This document shows, piece by piece, positions 1-8,140 of a DNA stretch of 64,000 bases. The notes under the pieces are model-generated. The model ran no database searches. It was given only the letters and a program-made list of their open reading frames with translations, and was not told the origin of the DNA. How positions within the stretch are numbered: the first letter of the stretch is position 1; each line of letters begins with the position of its first letter. The DNA comes from Pseudocolwellia sp048296855 (lineage in GTDB: Bacteria > Pseudomonadota > Gammaproteobacteria > Enterobacterales > Alteromonadaceae). The stretch lies in NCBI GenBank assembly GCA_048296855.1, contig CP182631.1; one strand, given 5' to 3'. The position numbers and the translations under genes were made by a program.

Positions 1-1
1 T

Positions 2-715
2 ATTTCGGCTTTCGTTAATGAATACGACGATGTTAAAGCACAGTTATTTGCTGTTGCATGTAATGATACTACTAGTACAGATACCGTGTTGGAATGTGTT
101 GAAGCAGGTCAAACTCAAACCTTTGAATATTACGAGAATGGTGGAAGTATTGAAACGACAGGTATTGAGATGGATATGCAGTGGTATCCAACAGATAGCT
201 TATCTATTAACGGTACGTTAACTTGGCTTGATGCTGAATTTTCAGATGACTATGCGGTAGGTAACGATCAATTACGTCCTTTATTAGCCTTGGGTAATTT
301 TGAAGGTCGTCAAGATATTAACGATAATAGCAGTCAATTTAGTTTTGCTGGCTGGTCTCCAGCAATGGCACCAGAATACACTGTTGGTTTAGGCGTGACT
401 TATGAAGCTGAATTAGATAATGGTGGATTTTTAATTCCACATCTTCAAGCGACATACTCTGACGATTACTATGCTTTTGATGTGAATACACCTGAAACTC
501 GAGTTGATGCTCATGCCATTGTTAATGCACGTTTAACATGGATTATTAAAGAAGACTTACAACTTGATTTCTTTGTTAAAAACTTAACAGATGAAGCCGT
601 GCTAACACGTGCAGTTGTTCATTCTCAAATTTTAGATGGCCAACCAATTAACTCAGTACAAGCTAACTGGAATGACCCTCGTACATGGGGTGCAAGCCTT
701 AAGTACACTTTCTAA
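2..715 (+). CDS. TonB-dependent receptor, C-terminal part (5' end outside window)
   Basis: The reading frame is open from the first bases of the window, so this is the 3' end of a longer gene. The protein shows alternating beta-strand patterns of an outer-membrane barrel, a typical late-barrel phrase (FFVKNLTDEAVLTRAVVH) and ends in WGASLKYTF, with the terminal aromatic residue recognised by the BAM machinery. These are standard features of the last strands of TonB-dependent receptors, which import ligands across the outer membrane. The plug and TonB box lie upstream of the window, so the ligand cannot be guessed. A strong hairpin terminator follows directly. Confidence 0.85.
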   Translation: MSAFVNEYDDVKAQLFAVACNDTTSTDTVLECVEAGQTQTFEYYENGGSIETTGIEMDMQWYPTDSLSINGTLTWLDAEFSDDYAVGNDQLRPLLALGNFEGRQDINDNSSQFSFAGWSPAMAPEYTVGLGVTYEAELDNGGFLIPHLQATYSDDYYAFDVNTPETRVDAHAIVNARLTWIIKEDLQLDFFVKNLTDEAVLTRAVVHSQILDGQPINSVQANWNDPRTWGASLKYTF

Positions 716-746
716 GACTTATCTAAAGTTTATTAGTTAAGCCCTT

Positions 747-776
747 AAAAAACCGCAGAATATCTGCGGTTTTTTA
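747..776 (+). terminator. Rho-independent terminator of the TonB receptor gene
   Basis: A 7-bp perfect GC-rich stem (CCGCAGA / TCTGCGG, extended by A:T pairs) with a 3-nt loop is followed by a run of six T. It lies about 30 bases after the stop codon. Confidence 0.9.
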
Positions 777-886
777 TGGACAAAGAAAGTTAGCTCGTAA
801 ATTAAATATAAGTCGTTAAAAATCAAAGTTTACGTTGCTTTGAAAATTATTACCTCCTCAACAATACTGATTTAATAGGAATGAAT

Positions 887-1303
887 ATGTCAAATACACT
901 TGAAGTTGCTCATCAATTTTTTGATGCATGCGAAACTGGAAAAGGCTGGGATTTTTGTAGCAAATTTTGTCATCAAGACGCAACATTTTCATCACAAACA
1001 TCTGCATTAGAAGGTATATCGTCTCTTGATGCATATTGCGAATGGATGAAAAACTTATTAATTATAATTCCTGATGGAAAATATGAATTAAAATTTATTG
1101 CCGCTGATGAAGAGCGAAATTGTGTTGCTGCCTTAGGGATTATAGAAGGCACCCATACTGGTGAAGGAGGACCTGTTCCACCAACAGGTAACTCCTTTAT
1201 TGCTGATTATGCTTATAATATGGAATTCGAGAATGGGCTGATCAAACACATGACAAAAATTTGGAACGACACCATTAGTTTGCAACAACTAGGCTGGGGC
1301 TAA
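887..1303 (+). CDS. SnoaL/NTF2-like single-domain protein
   Basis: A 138-residue soluble protein with the alpha+beta barrel pattern of the NTF2/SnoaL superfamily: an N-terminal helix (VAHQFFDACETGKG), a mid-region EWMKNLLIIIPDG helix and a C-terminal LIKHMTKIWND strand. Family members act as small cyclases, isomerases or hydrolases, or simply bind ligands; the reaction here is unknown. The ATG at 887 is preferred over the one at 881 because the TAGGA ribosome site ends at 880, giving a normal spacing. It is a shorter relative of the two-domain SnoaL-like proteins at 3.2-10.3 kb, and sits after a TonB receptor gene, but no shared operator was seen. Confidence 0.75.
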   Translation: MSNTLEVAHQFFDACETGKGWDFCSKFCHQDATFSSQTSALEGISSLDAYCEWMKNLLIIIPDGKYELKFIAADEERNCVAALGIIEGTHTGEGGPVPPTGNSFIADYAYNMEFENGLIKHMTKIWNDTISLQQLGWG

Positions 1304-1309
1304 ACATTA

Positions 1310-1340
1310 GAGCATTATTTTCTCCAAATAATGCTCATTT
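1310..1340 (+). terminator. Hairpin terminator candidate
   Basis: Perfect 11-bp inverted repeat GAGCATTATTT / AAATAATGCTC with a 5-nt loop immediately after the SnoaL-like gene. The downstream T content is only moderate. Confidence 0.6.
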
Positions 1341-1348
1341 ATTAGTGG

Positions 1349-1480
1349 TATGGGTATATACCATCAGCAAGATGCAGTTTCAGGACTTCTGAGCTAATCA
1401 TGATCAAGGCACATTTTTTATTAATGGTTGCTCTTTAAAAACAGATGTAACGAAGAGCGTTTTTTGCTCAGAAGTCCCTA
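1349..1480. repeat. Intergenic inverted-repeat element (REP/MITE-like)
   Basis: Perfect 12-bp arms GGACTTCTGAGC (1383-1394) and GCTCAGAAGTCC (1466-1477) enclose about 70 bases without coding signal. The left flank (GGTATGGGTATATACC, then AAGATGCAGTTTCAG) resembles the ends of the MITE-1 family seen at 15.7 and 17.0 kb. The rest of the 1304-1853 gap holds no supported gene. Confidence 0.5.
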
Positions 1481-1853
1481 AAAGCTTTGTTCAAAAATTT
1501 ATTTCTATCCAATTAATAAAATATTTGAACACCGTTCATCGCTTAATAATATCTGGTACAACTCATTTACATTTAGGCGTGACGGCTCAATACATTGAAA
1601 AAAATAATTTCTATTAAAGTAAAGTATGGAAATAATTTTTCTTTTTAATGACTTATTCTTGTTTAGATAATATGTTCTCGATATCATAAGACGAACATTT
1701 TGATGTTGTAGTACTAGCGTAAATTTTCTAGCAAGAGGCTTTAATATATTCATAGTTAAGCTTCTAAAAAGATATGACTGCCGGACCCTTTATTGTATTT
1801 AAAAATGTCAAATAGCAATGATCTATTTTTCCCTCAACGTAGAGTAATTATCG

Positions 1854-2156
1854 ATGAAACCAATATTATTTCTTTTAAAAATGCCATTCGAAGATGGGCC
1901 AGAAAAAAAAATGTGGATATGCCCACCCTGTGCGCTTGTTGAGGGAGCTTTATTGTCAAATAAGCACTGGGAGGATGTTGTAGATATTCGCCGAGTAGAT
2001 TTCCCAAGACCAAGAAAAGAGGTGATTGATATGTTAGGTGAAGAAAATCAAGGGCTTCCTGCACTAATAGTGGATAATGAAAATTTCCTTACAGACGCAA
2101 AGGAAATAATTAATTATTTAGCAAATGAATTTGGTGGAGCGGCAGCACTTCCGTAA
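1854..2156 (+). CDS. DUF3088 family protein (thioredoxin-like fold suspected)
   Basis: A 100-residue cytoplasmic protein. It begins PILFLLKMPFEDGPE, has a CPPCALVEGAL stretch resembling a CxxC thioredoxin-type motif near residue 23, then DIRRVDFPRPRKEVIDMLGEENQGLPALIV, all hallmarks of the DUF3088 family as I know it. The family has no established function; the CPPC motif and the order of secondary structure suggest a thioredoxin/glutaredoxin-like fold, which is an inference. It stands alone between two repeat-rich gaps. Confidence 0.8.
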   Translation: MKPILFLLKMPFEDGPEKKMWICPPCALVEGALLSNKHWEDVVDIRRVDFPRPRKEVIDMLGEENQGLPALIVDNENFLTDAKEIINYLANEFGGAAALP

Positions 2157-2189
2157 TTTTTAGTAAGCCGAATATACAAATCTTATTAA

Positions 2190-2235
2190 TATACCTAAGC
2201 GCTCTGAAATATGCATCTTGATTGGTAACAGGTAT
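2190..2235. repeat. Solo right end of a MITE-1 element
   Basis: AGCGCTCTGAAATA followed by ATCTTGATTGGTAACAGGTAT matches the last ~45 bases of the full MITE-1 copy at 17032-17343 and of the truncated copy at 32364-32507. No matching left end is present. Confidence 0.6.
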
Positions 2236-2274
2236 AAATCGAGTATGTGTTTTATTTTTTGTGGAAATCGTATT

Positions 2275-2304
2275 CTATTTAGCTGCGAATAGGCAGCTAA
2301 ATAG
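2275..2304. terminator. Hairpin between convergent DUF3088 and DUF6435 genes
   Basis: Perfect 12-bp stem CTATTTAGCTGC / GCAGCTAAATAG with a 6-nt loop. Its location between two convergent genes suggests a bidirectional terminator, although neither side has a clear T run. Confidence 0.45.
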
Positions 2305-2390
2305 ACAGTAAATAAATAACTACTTACTCGCTGGGTGTGGCTCTATATCAAAGCCCCCACAGAAGCCTTTATGATAATATTGCAATTAGG

Positions 2391-2567
2391 TTACTTTCCA
2401 GTTTTCTCTATTTCTTTTATTTGTTTATGTATTTCTTCTGCTTCAAAGGTTAATTCTGAGTAACTTTTTATGTCGCCATTTCTTTGGGCCTGCATGGCTT
2501 TTTCTAGTTTAGCTTCATAAAGTTTATTGAGCTTTTTGGTTGGGTCTGATTTAAATAGTGAAAACAT
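2391..2567 (-). CDS. DUF6435 family small protein
   Basis: A 58-codon gene on the minus strand. The product starts MFSLFKSDPTKKLNKLYEAK and contains AMQAQRNGDIKSYSELTFEAE, a pattern I recognise from the DUF6435 family (short, highly charged, helical proteins of marine bacteria and Bacteroidetes; function unknown). Strongly predicted coiled, with no signal peptide or membrane segment. It has only a weak ribosome site (GAGAAA). Recognition rests on memory of the family pattern. Confidence 0.75.
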   Translation of the reverse strand: MFSLFKSDPTKKLNKLYEAKLEKAMQAQRNGDIKSYSELTFEAEEIHKQIKEIEKTGK

Positions 2568-2690
2568 TAAGTTTCTCGATAGCGGTAGTTAAGTAGCAAT
2601 ACGATTGAATCACCATAATAGATTACTTGTGGTGAGAATTAAAAAGAATGGGTCAGTTTTTCCTCTAATCTTCTCTTTAGTTTTTCTCTG

Positions 2691-3098
2691 TGGTTTAAAA
2701 TCATTGTTTAAAGAAGGGGAGCTGTACACGGATAAGTTAATAATGAATTCGGTCAATTAACGCTATACACCTTTCTCTTGAACTCTTCTCTGTGGTTTAA
2801 AATCATTGTTTAAAGAAAGGAAGCTGTACACGGATAATTTAAAAACAAATTCAGTGGGTTAACGCTGTGCACCTTTCTCTTGAACTCTTCTCTATGGTTT
2901 AAAATCATTGTTTAAAGAAAGGGAGCTGTACACGGATAAGTTAACAATGAATTCAGTCAATTAACGCTATGTATCTTTCTCTTAATCTTTTCTCTATGGT
3001 TTAAAATCAATGTTTAAATAAGGGGAGCTGTACACGGATAAGTTAACAATGAATTCAGTCAATTAACGCTATGTATCTTTCTCTTAATCTTTTCTCTG
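2691..3098. repeat. Four tandem copies of a 102-bp unit
   Basis: The phrase TGGTTTAAAATCA recurs at 2691, 2793, 2895 and 2997 with a period of exactly 102, and a degenerate fifth start occurs at 3099. Each unit also holds GGGAGCTGTACACGGATAA-like and AATTAACGCTAT-like segments and ends CTTTCTCTT. Units differ by scattered substitutions, so the array is not very recent. Within each unit, AAAGAAAGG-like and CCTTTCTCTT arms and GTACAC/GTGCAC-like segments could pair into a hairpin. No unit encodes a supported protein. Confidence 0.9.
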
Positions 3099-3150
3099 TG
3101 GTTAATAAATTTTTTAAAAAGTAGAATTTTTAGAAGGGGAGGCGTGCTTG

Positions 3151-3186
3151 AATGTATATCGCTCTAAATTAAGAGCGATATACATT
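3151..3186 (-). terminator. Long hairpin downstream of the 3210-6818 operon
   Basis: Perfect 15-bp stem AATGTATATCGCTCT / AGAGCGATATACATT with a 6-nt loop, 24 bases beyond the stop codon of the minus-strand gene at 3210. There is no obvious U tract on the minus strand, so termination strength is uncertain. Confidence 0.55.
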
Positions 3187-3209
3187 TAATGTTGATTCAG
3201 CGTTTATAT

Positions 3210-4082
3210 TTATACAAACGGATAACTAAGGCCATATTGCTTGTATAAAGCTAACCAGTCTATTTGTAATTGTTCTTCTACAATATGTTTATTTTCTATA
3301 GTCAGCACTGAAATAACCGGCACACGAATACGCTTAATTTTACCGTTATCAATATAGTCGCCATCAATATGCCACTTTACTGCAAGTGAGCTTTCTGCTT
3401 TATCAACACATATGTTTTCTAACTGGCAATAACTGCGGTTCATACGATTATGTACTTTCAGTTGAAAGTCGCGTAGTTGCTTAAAACCTTCATGAGAGCC
3501 AAAGCCTGCTATTTGTATATGTGCATTATCGCTATAAATGTTTTTAAAGCTAGCGAGTTGTTTTCCTTGCCATATATTCCACCATTGATTTACCGTTTCG
3601 CTAATGCTGTTAGGTAAGTCACATACATCGTTAGGCGTGGCATGATAACTTTTAGGGTGTAACTGATGATCAAATTGACTGAGTAACAAAGGATCTGGTG
3701 TTGGCAGCGCATCAATTAAAACACTAGGCTCTTGCTGTAATAATTTGGCAAGGGCTAAGGTATCTACTACACAATGCAAACGTTTAATATGCTCGTTGTT
3801 ATGCTCAAAGAAAAAAGTGATAGAAACGTTTTCGTTGTTACTTGACGATTCTTTCGATAGTTCTATATATAGTGCTGAAAAATTATCGCCCTGTATTTCT
3901 TGCTGCTTAGTTACTTGTAAAAAGCCAAATTGCTCTAAGCTTTTAAGCCATAACTTGTTTATTTGCATACTACCGTAAGCGGTAAAGTCGTGCTGTTTCC
4001 ATGCCGTGCTGTGCAAAATACGAGACGATAACTGTGCTAAATCACCTTCTGTGTATAACGAGATAAGTTGATTAAACATCAT
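3210..4082 (-). CDS. Two-domain SnoaL/NTF2-like protein
   Basis: A 290-residue soluble protein. The C-terminal half (about residues 160-285: VNQWWNIWQGKQLASFKNIYSDNAHIQ, then WHIDGDY and a final IDWLALYKQYG) has the clear NTF2/SnoaL pattern; the N-terminal half (MFNQLISLYTEGDLAQ) is a divergent version of the same fold. Its start shares one base with the stop of the upstream gene (TAATG), so the two are translationally coupled and belong to the operon SSS transporter - 4082-5191 - this gene. Two ATG codons stand side by side at the start. Enzymatic role unknown. Confidence 0.7.
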   Translation of the reverse strand: MMFNQLISLYTEGDLAQLSSRILHSTAWKQHDFTAYGSMQINKLWLKSLEQFGFLQVTKQQEIQGDNFSALYIELSKESSSNNENVSITFFFEHNNEHIKRLHCVVDTLALAKLLQQEPSVLIDALPTPDPLLLSQFDHQLHPKSYHATPNDVCDLPNSISETVNQWWNIWQGKQLASFKNIYSDNAHIQIAGFGSHEGFKQLRDFQLKVHNRMNRSYCQLENICVDKAESSLAVKWHIDGDYIDNGKIKRIRVPVISVLTIENKHIVEEQLQIDWLALYKQYGLSYPFV

Positions 4083-5191
4083 TAAACTCCTTGTGCTAAT
4101 AATGGTAGTGAATGACCCGACTCGCGGATCATATTAGCGTATAAAGAAATTTCATCGAATACGGTAACTTCTTTAATTATTTTCTGATTTTTTACTCGCA
4201 TATGGGTACAACCTAATACAAAAAAGCGGTTACCTTTTAATGATGATAATCTGTCGATATGTGGGTTAAAGGTTCCAGCTACCGACCATCTAATGGCAAT
4301 ATCTATTGTGTCGTCGTCAAAGCCTGTTACGCCAATATGATCAATCGTCATTTTGGCGTCAGGGCATTGTGCTAACCACTGAATTAAGGTGCCGCTAATT
4401 TGAGCTAAACCTGTTGATTGTCTACCTCCTGGCCATTGATGCGCAGCCGCAACATGATAAAACTGCGTTAAGGTAGAAAATTGTTTTTGATTAAATAAGG
4501 TTTGCGCCCAAGCATGAACAAAGCTTTCAGTTGTCCAACTACTTTCGGTAAAGCTTAACTCTGTTCTGTGTTTTGCTTCGAGTACACGATTGTATTCACT
4601 GTTATACCATTCGTTAAAGGTATCGTTAGGTGTAAGGGCTGAAAAATGAATAGCAGCATCAATAAGATCAAGCCCTAATTGGCTGATCAAAAAGCTATTA
4701 TCTCGCACTAACCATTCTTTAATTATTTTGTTTTCAAAACAAACACAATCAGCAATAGTCGTTACTCGTCCTGTTTTATTGGTGGCTAAACCAAAATCAG
4801 AATTACCTGTGTTGGTCATAATACTGGTAATTAAATGTGACGAATAATAAGTGCCGTCAGCTTCTTCTTTCCATATAACGTTTTCGCCAATTAAGCTTCT
4901 GTCAGGGAAAGCTGCAATGGTTTTTAGAGTGTTTTGAACCACTTGCTCAACACATTCAGAATATCCACCCAAGGTAAATACTGGGCAAATTTCGCCGTAA
5001 TATCGGTAGCATAATCCCACATTTTTTTGTTCCCAAATGCGGTGAGTTATACGAATAATGTAATCAACAATATCAACGAATTCATCATCGAACCCTGTAA
5101 GCGCTTGTTGCTTGGTACCTGCTGGCTCTAACAACGTTGTTAGAGGTTGCCAATGTACCTGTGTTATTGATTTGTTTAACTTAATACTCAT
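4082..5191 (-). CDS. Two-domain SnoaL-like (ester cyclase-type) protein
   Basis: A 369-residue cytoplasmic protein with two NTF2/SnoaL units. The first (about residues 40-180) shows NVGLCYRYYGEICPVF, TIAAFPDRSLIGENVIW and an ADCVCFENKIIKEWLVRDN strand; the second (about 215-360) repeats SFVHAWAQTLFNQKQFS and a late HMRVKNQKIIKEVTVFDE strand. The pattern matches SnoaL-like polyketide-cyclase/ester-cyclase proteins, but no polyketide genes are near. It lies 17 bases after the SSS transporter gene and overlaps the next gene by one base, so it is in the transporter operon controlled from the 6819-7044 promoter region. Confidence 0.75.
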   Translation of the reverse strand: MSIKLNKSITQVHWQPLTTLLEPAGTKQQALTGFDDEFVDIVDYIIRITHRIWEQKNVGLCYRYYGEICPVFTLGGYSECVEQVVQNTLKTIAAFPDRSLIGENVIWKEEADGTYYSSHLITSIMTNTGNSDFGLATNKTGRVTTIADCVCFENKIIKEWLVRDNSFLISQLGLDLIDAAIHFSALTPNDTFNEWYNSEYNRVLEAKHRTELSFTESSWTTESFVHAWAQTLFNQKQFSTLTQFYHVAAAHQWPGGRQSTGLAQISGTLIQWLAQCPDAKMTIDHIGVTGFDDDTIDIAIRWSVAGTFNPHIDRLSSLKGNRFFVLGCTHMRVKNQKIIKEVTVFDEISLYANMIRESGHSLPLLAQGV

Positions 5192-5207
5192 AGTTTAACT
5201 CGTTACT

Positions 5208-6818
5208 TTAAATGAATAGCTCAAAAGAGAATAAAAATACTAGGGTGAAAATGAAGAAGCCAAAGAGTGAATAACAGACTTTGTCGACCTTGCCTGGTAC
5301 TAAATACCAACCATTTTCTTTTTCTGGTTTGCCACTATCGGCAAAGGCTTTAATTTGACCTTTAACGCTATAAGGCGAGTATTCAGCTTGTTTACCATCA
5401 ATGGCAATACTGGCAATAATCGTAATAACAACGTTAACGAAAGCGCCTATAGCTGCGTACCAAGGCCATGCTACATCGGTGTAAATGGCGGTATAAGCAA
5501 CAGCTAATACACCAACAAATGTGCCTACTAATAGCCCACGCTCCGTTGCGTGTTTAGAGAAAAAACCTAAACCAAACATCCCTAATTGTGCACCAACGAA
5601 ATACGAGCCGACTTTACTTAACACTTCTAAAATAGAGCCTGAGCTGTGTAGGTGGTACATAATGGCAGGGAAAACAATTACCGCAGCCCAAAACACCGTG
5701 AAAACGCGCGATACCTTGAGGTAATGCTTATCGGTTTCATTAGGTTTGAAATACTTTTTATAAAAATCTAGCGTTGATACGGTAGATAAAGAATTAAATG
5801 CGGAGTCTAAACTCGACATAGAAGCAGCCATAACTGCAGCAGCAATAATACCCATTAAGCCAGGCATTCCATATTGAGAAGCAAATTCTAAAATAATGGT
5901 GTTTTCGTTTTCAAACGGTTTACCTTGATAATAGTTGTAAAACAAAATACCTAAAATAATGAAAAAGAAGTAAACAAAGAAAGCTAAAAATCCCATTAAT
6001 AAGTAAGACTTTTTAGCATCACCAATGTTTTTAGCCGCTAGCGTACGTTGCACCATCATTTGGTTAGTGCCGTATACGGTAATATGGTAAAGAGTCATTG
6101 CTAATATACCTGACCAAACGGTGGTGGTATTGGCAAAATCGAAATCGAAATTAAGTGGATTGGTTTTACCTTGAGCTTTCAGTTGTGCAAGGCTTTCCAT
6201 CACTGGGGTTGTACTTGTGTCGATAAGTGCGTACATAATGATACCTGCACCTAAAAACAGTATGCCCGACTGAATAACATCGGTCCAAATAACGGCGGTT
6301 ATTCCTCCCATTACGGTATAAATAAGGGCTATTATAGTCACAATAAATATGGCGGTAATTTCAGGAATACCCGTAATAAAACTCAGTACAATGGAGGTCG
6401 CATAAAGTACCGCCGCTGAGCTCATAGTTTGCGATATTAACCAAATTCCTGATATTAACCCACGTGCTTTCTTACCAAAGCGTTTTTCTTGGTATTCGTA
6501 AATCGAGGCAACGCCAGCGTTATAAAAGAATGGGAAGAAAAAAGTAATTACCGCAATAATAACAAGTGGGTAATTAAGGTGAATAGCAATAACCGATAGG
6601 CCGTCTTTGTATGCCCATGCTGGCGCACCTAAAAAAGTTAATGCACTCACGTAAGTGGCAATAACAGAAATACCTATTGCCCACCAAGGGGTTGTTTTTT
6701 GTCCGAGGTAAAAGTCGTCAGACGAACTCACTTTTTTACTGACCACATAACCAAGAAAAAGGTTACCGAGTATATAAACGATTAATATCGTCCAATTTAG
6801 CATTCCAAATTCTGTCAT
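5208..6818 (-). CDS. Sodium:solute symporter (SSS/SLC5 family)
   Basis: A 536-residue inner-membrane transporter with about 13-14 hydrophobic helices. Family marks include the N-terminal DDFYLGQKTTPWWAIGISVIATYVS region, IYEYQEKRFGKKAR after TM3, YTVMGGITAVIWTDVIQ around TM5-6 and MAASMSSLDSAFNS around TM8, which carries the Na2-site serines. Such proteins couple Na+ entry to uptake of sugars, organic acids or amino acid derivatives. It is the first gene of an operon with two SnoaL-like genes; a good ribosome site (AGAGAG) precedes the ATG. A perfect 14-bp palindrome lies 55 bases upstream, suggesting repression by a LacI-type regulator. Substrate unknown. Confidence 0.9.
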   Translation of the reverse strand: MTEFGMLNWTILIVYILGNLFLGYVVSKKVSSSDDFYLGQKTTPWWAIGISVIATYVSALTFLGAPAWAYKDGLSVIAIHLNYPLVIIAVITFFFPFFYNAGVASIYEYQEKRFGKKARGLISGIWLISQTMSSAAVLYATSIVLSFITGIPEITAIFIVTIIALIYTVMGGITAVIWTDVIQSGILFLGAGIIMYALIDTSTTPVMESLAQLKAQGKTNPLNFDFDFANTTTVWSGILAMTLYHITVYGTNQMMVQRTLAAKNIGDAKKSYLLMGFLAFFVYFFFIILGILFYNYYQGKPFENENTIILEFASQYGMPGLMGIIAAAVMAASMSSLDSAFNSLSTVSTLDFYKKYFKPNETDKHYLKVSRVFTVFWAAVIVFPAIMYHLHSSGSILEVLSKVGSYFVGAQLGMFGLGFFSKHATERGLLVGTFVGVLAVAYTAIYTDVAWPWYAAIGAFVNVVITIIASIAIDGKQAEYSPYSVKGQIKAFADSGKPEKENGWYLVPGKVDKVCYSLFGFFIFTLVFLFSFELFI

Positions 6819-6872
6819 AGATATCTCTCTTTAAGATTATATTGAAGTCTTATATTGTTACTCATTCTTCGT

Positions 6873-6886
6873 TGACTTCGAAGTCA
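6873..6886. promoter_or_regulatory. Putative LacI-family operator, perfect palindrome
   Basis: TGACTTCGAAGTCA is a perfect 14-bp palindrome with the central CG common in LacI/GalR-family operators. It lies in the divergent region between the SSS operon (start 6818) and the SnoaL-like gene (start 7045). The identical sequence recurs at 9179-9192 and a 12/14 match at 26260-26273. Confidence 0.7.
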
Positions 6887-7044
6887 TTTAAACATAGCAT
6901 TGTTTAAAATAATATGAAAGTAGATATTCAGTAAATTGAGTGGAAACATTTCATTTTAAGCATAAAATTAACCCAAAGGTTTAATGTAGCTGATAATTTT
7001 AACCTTATTATTTTTTTAGCTGTATTGGAAAATTGAGACTATAA

Positions 7045-8055
7045 ATGACAAACGAACAAGAAAATAAAAACTTTATACTTGAGTATTATCAGGCGTTAGA
7101 AGCATCAACATCTGAAACAGTAGGTGATGTATTAGCTCAATATATGAGTGATGATTGCCAATGGTATGGCGTGCATCCATTTAATGAACAAAAAGGGCCG
7201 CAAGCTGTCAATGAGGTGTTTTGGCAGCCTTTTATGCATGCCTTTAAAAGCATTCAACGTCGACAAGATGTATTCATGGCTGGAGTTAGTGGTAACGACA
7301 AAGCTAACTGGGTAACGAGTATGGGGCACTTTATGGTGCAGTTCGATAAAGACTGGTTAGGTATTCCGCGTTCAGGCAGAATGGCTATGGTGCGTTATGC
7401 TGATTTTAACTGTATTGAAAACGGTAAAATTATACGCTCTGGTTTTTTCTGCGACATTATTAGTGTTATGAATCAAGTGGGTATTAATCCTTTACCGCAA
7501 GCAACAGGGCATTCATTTATTTACCCCGGCCCAAGAACTCATGATGGAATTCAGTTAGACGATAAAGATCCTGCTGAAGCTGAAAAAACCATGGCATTGC
7601 TCAATCAAATGATTGAGGACTTCTCGCAACTCAATAAAACGGCTAATGATAATTATCCACCTGAAATTTTAGAAAAAACATGGTCTAAAGACATGGTGTG
7701 GTACGGTCCTGCAGGAATAGGCGCTACTTATACTATTCCTAAGTTTCAAGAGCAGCATTCTTACCCGTTTAGGCAAGGGTTAAAAGACAAGGTATTTAAT
7801 GGCCATATTTGTCGATACGCAGAAGGTAACTATGCGTGCTTCTTTGGCTGGCCTAATTTAAGCAGTACGCCTATTGGGGGCTTTTTAGGTTTACCCGGTG
7901 GCGACATAAGAGCTGACATGAGAGTGGTTGATGTATATCGTCGTGAAGGTGATAAGTTAATGGAAAACTGGGTCTTAATTGATATTCCTTATTGGTTAAA
8001 ACAACAAGGTTTAGATATTTTAGAACGTAGTAGAAAAATTAATAACCCAAGTTAA
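7045..8055 (+). CDS. Tandem SnoaL-like domain protein, paralogue A
   Basis: A 336-residue protein with two SnoaL/NTF2 domains (about residues 8-150 and 185-325). Both halves contain W-GxxPFN/WYGPAGIG-type strands; the second has DMVWYGPAGIGATYTIPKF, GFLGLPGG and DVYRREGDKLMENWVLIDIPYW. The last segments recur almost unchanged in the proteins at 8141 and 9251, making the three clear paralogues. No signal peptide is seen. It is transcribed away from the SSS transporter operon, with a shared palindromic operator between them. Catalytic function cannot be assigned; conserved Trp, Tyr, Arg and Asp residues line the usual SnoaL pocket by inference only. Confidence 0.8.
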   Translation: MTNEQENKNFILEYYQALEASTSETVGDVLAQYMSDDCQWYGVHPFNEQKGPQAVNEVFWQPFMHAFKSIQRRQDVFMAGVSGNDKANWVTSMGHFMVQFDKDWLGIPRSGRMAMVRYADFNCIENGKIIRSGFFCDIISVMNQVGINPLPQATGHSFIYPGPRTHDGIQLDDKDPAEAEKTMALLNQMIEDFSQLNKTANDNYPPEILEKTWSKDMVWYGPAGIGATYTIPKFQEQHSYPFRQGLKDKVFNGHICRYAEGNYACFFGWPNLSSTPIGGFLGLPGGDIRADMRVVDVYRREGDKLMENWVLIDIPYWLKQQGLDILERSRKINNPS

Positions 8056-8081
8056 CGAGCGTTTATGCTTATTAAAGATAT

Positions 8082-8110
8082 AAAAAAGGAAGCTCAATGC
8101 TTCCTATTTT
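8082..8110. terminator. Terminator between convergent paralogues A and B
   Basis: Stem AGGAAGC / GCTTCCT with a 5-nt loop, flanked by an A run on the left and a T-rich stretch on the right, so it can work in both directions. Confidence 0.75.
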
Positions 8111-8140
8111 GATTTTTAAAACAGCTATTTATGGTAAAGA

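Noticed and set aside
851..859. TACCTCCTC, complement of a ribosome site, before the SnoaL-like gene
   Set aside because: It could pair with a Shine-Dalgarno sequence, but no partner hairpin is visible; probably chance.
1505..1753. 82-residue minus-strand reading frame
   Set aside because: AT-rich composition, no ribosome site, and no family resemblance; it lies in a non-coding gap.
2691..3098. CRISPR array
   Set aside because: The repeat unit is 102 bp with no unique spacers, and no cas genes are in the window.
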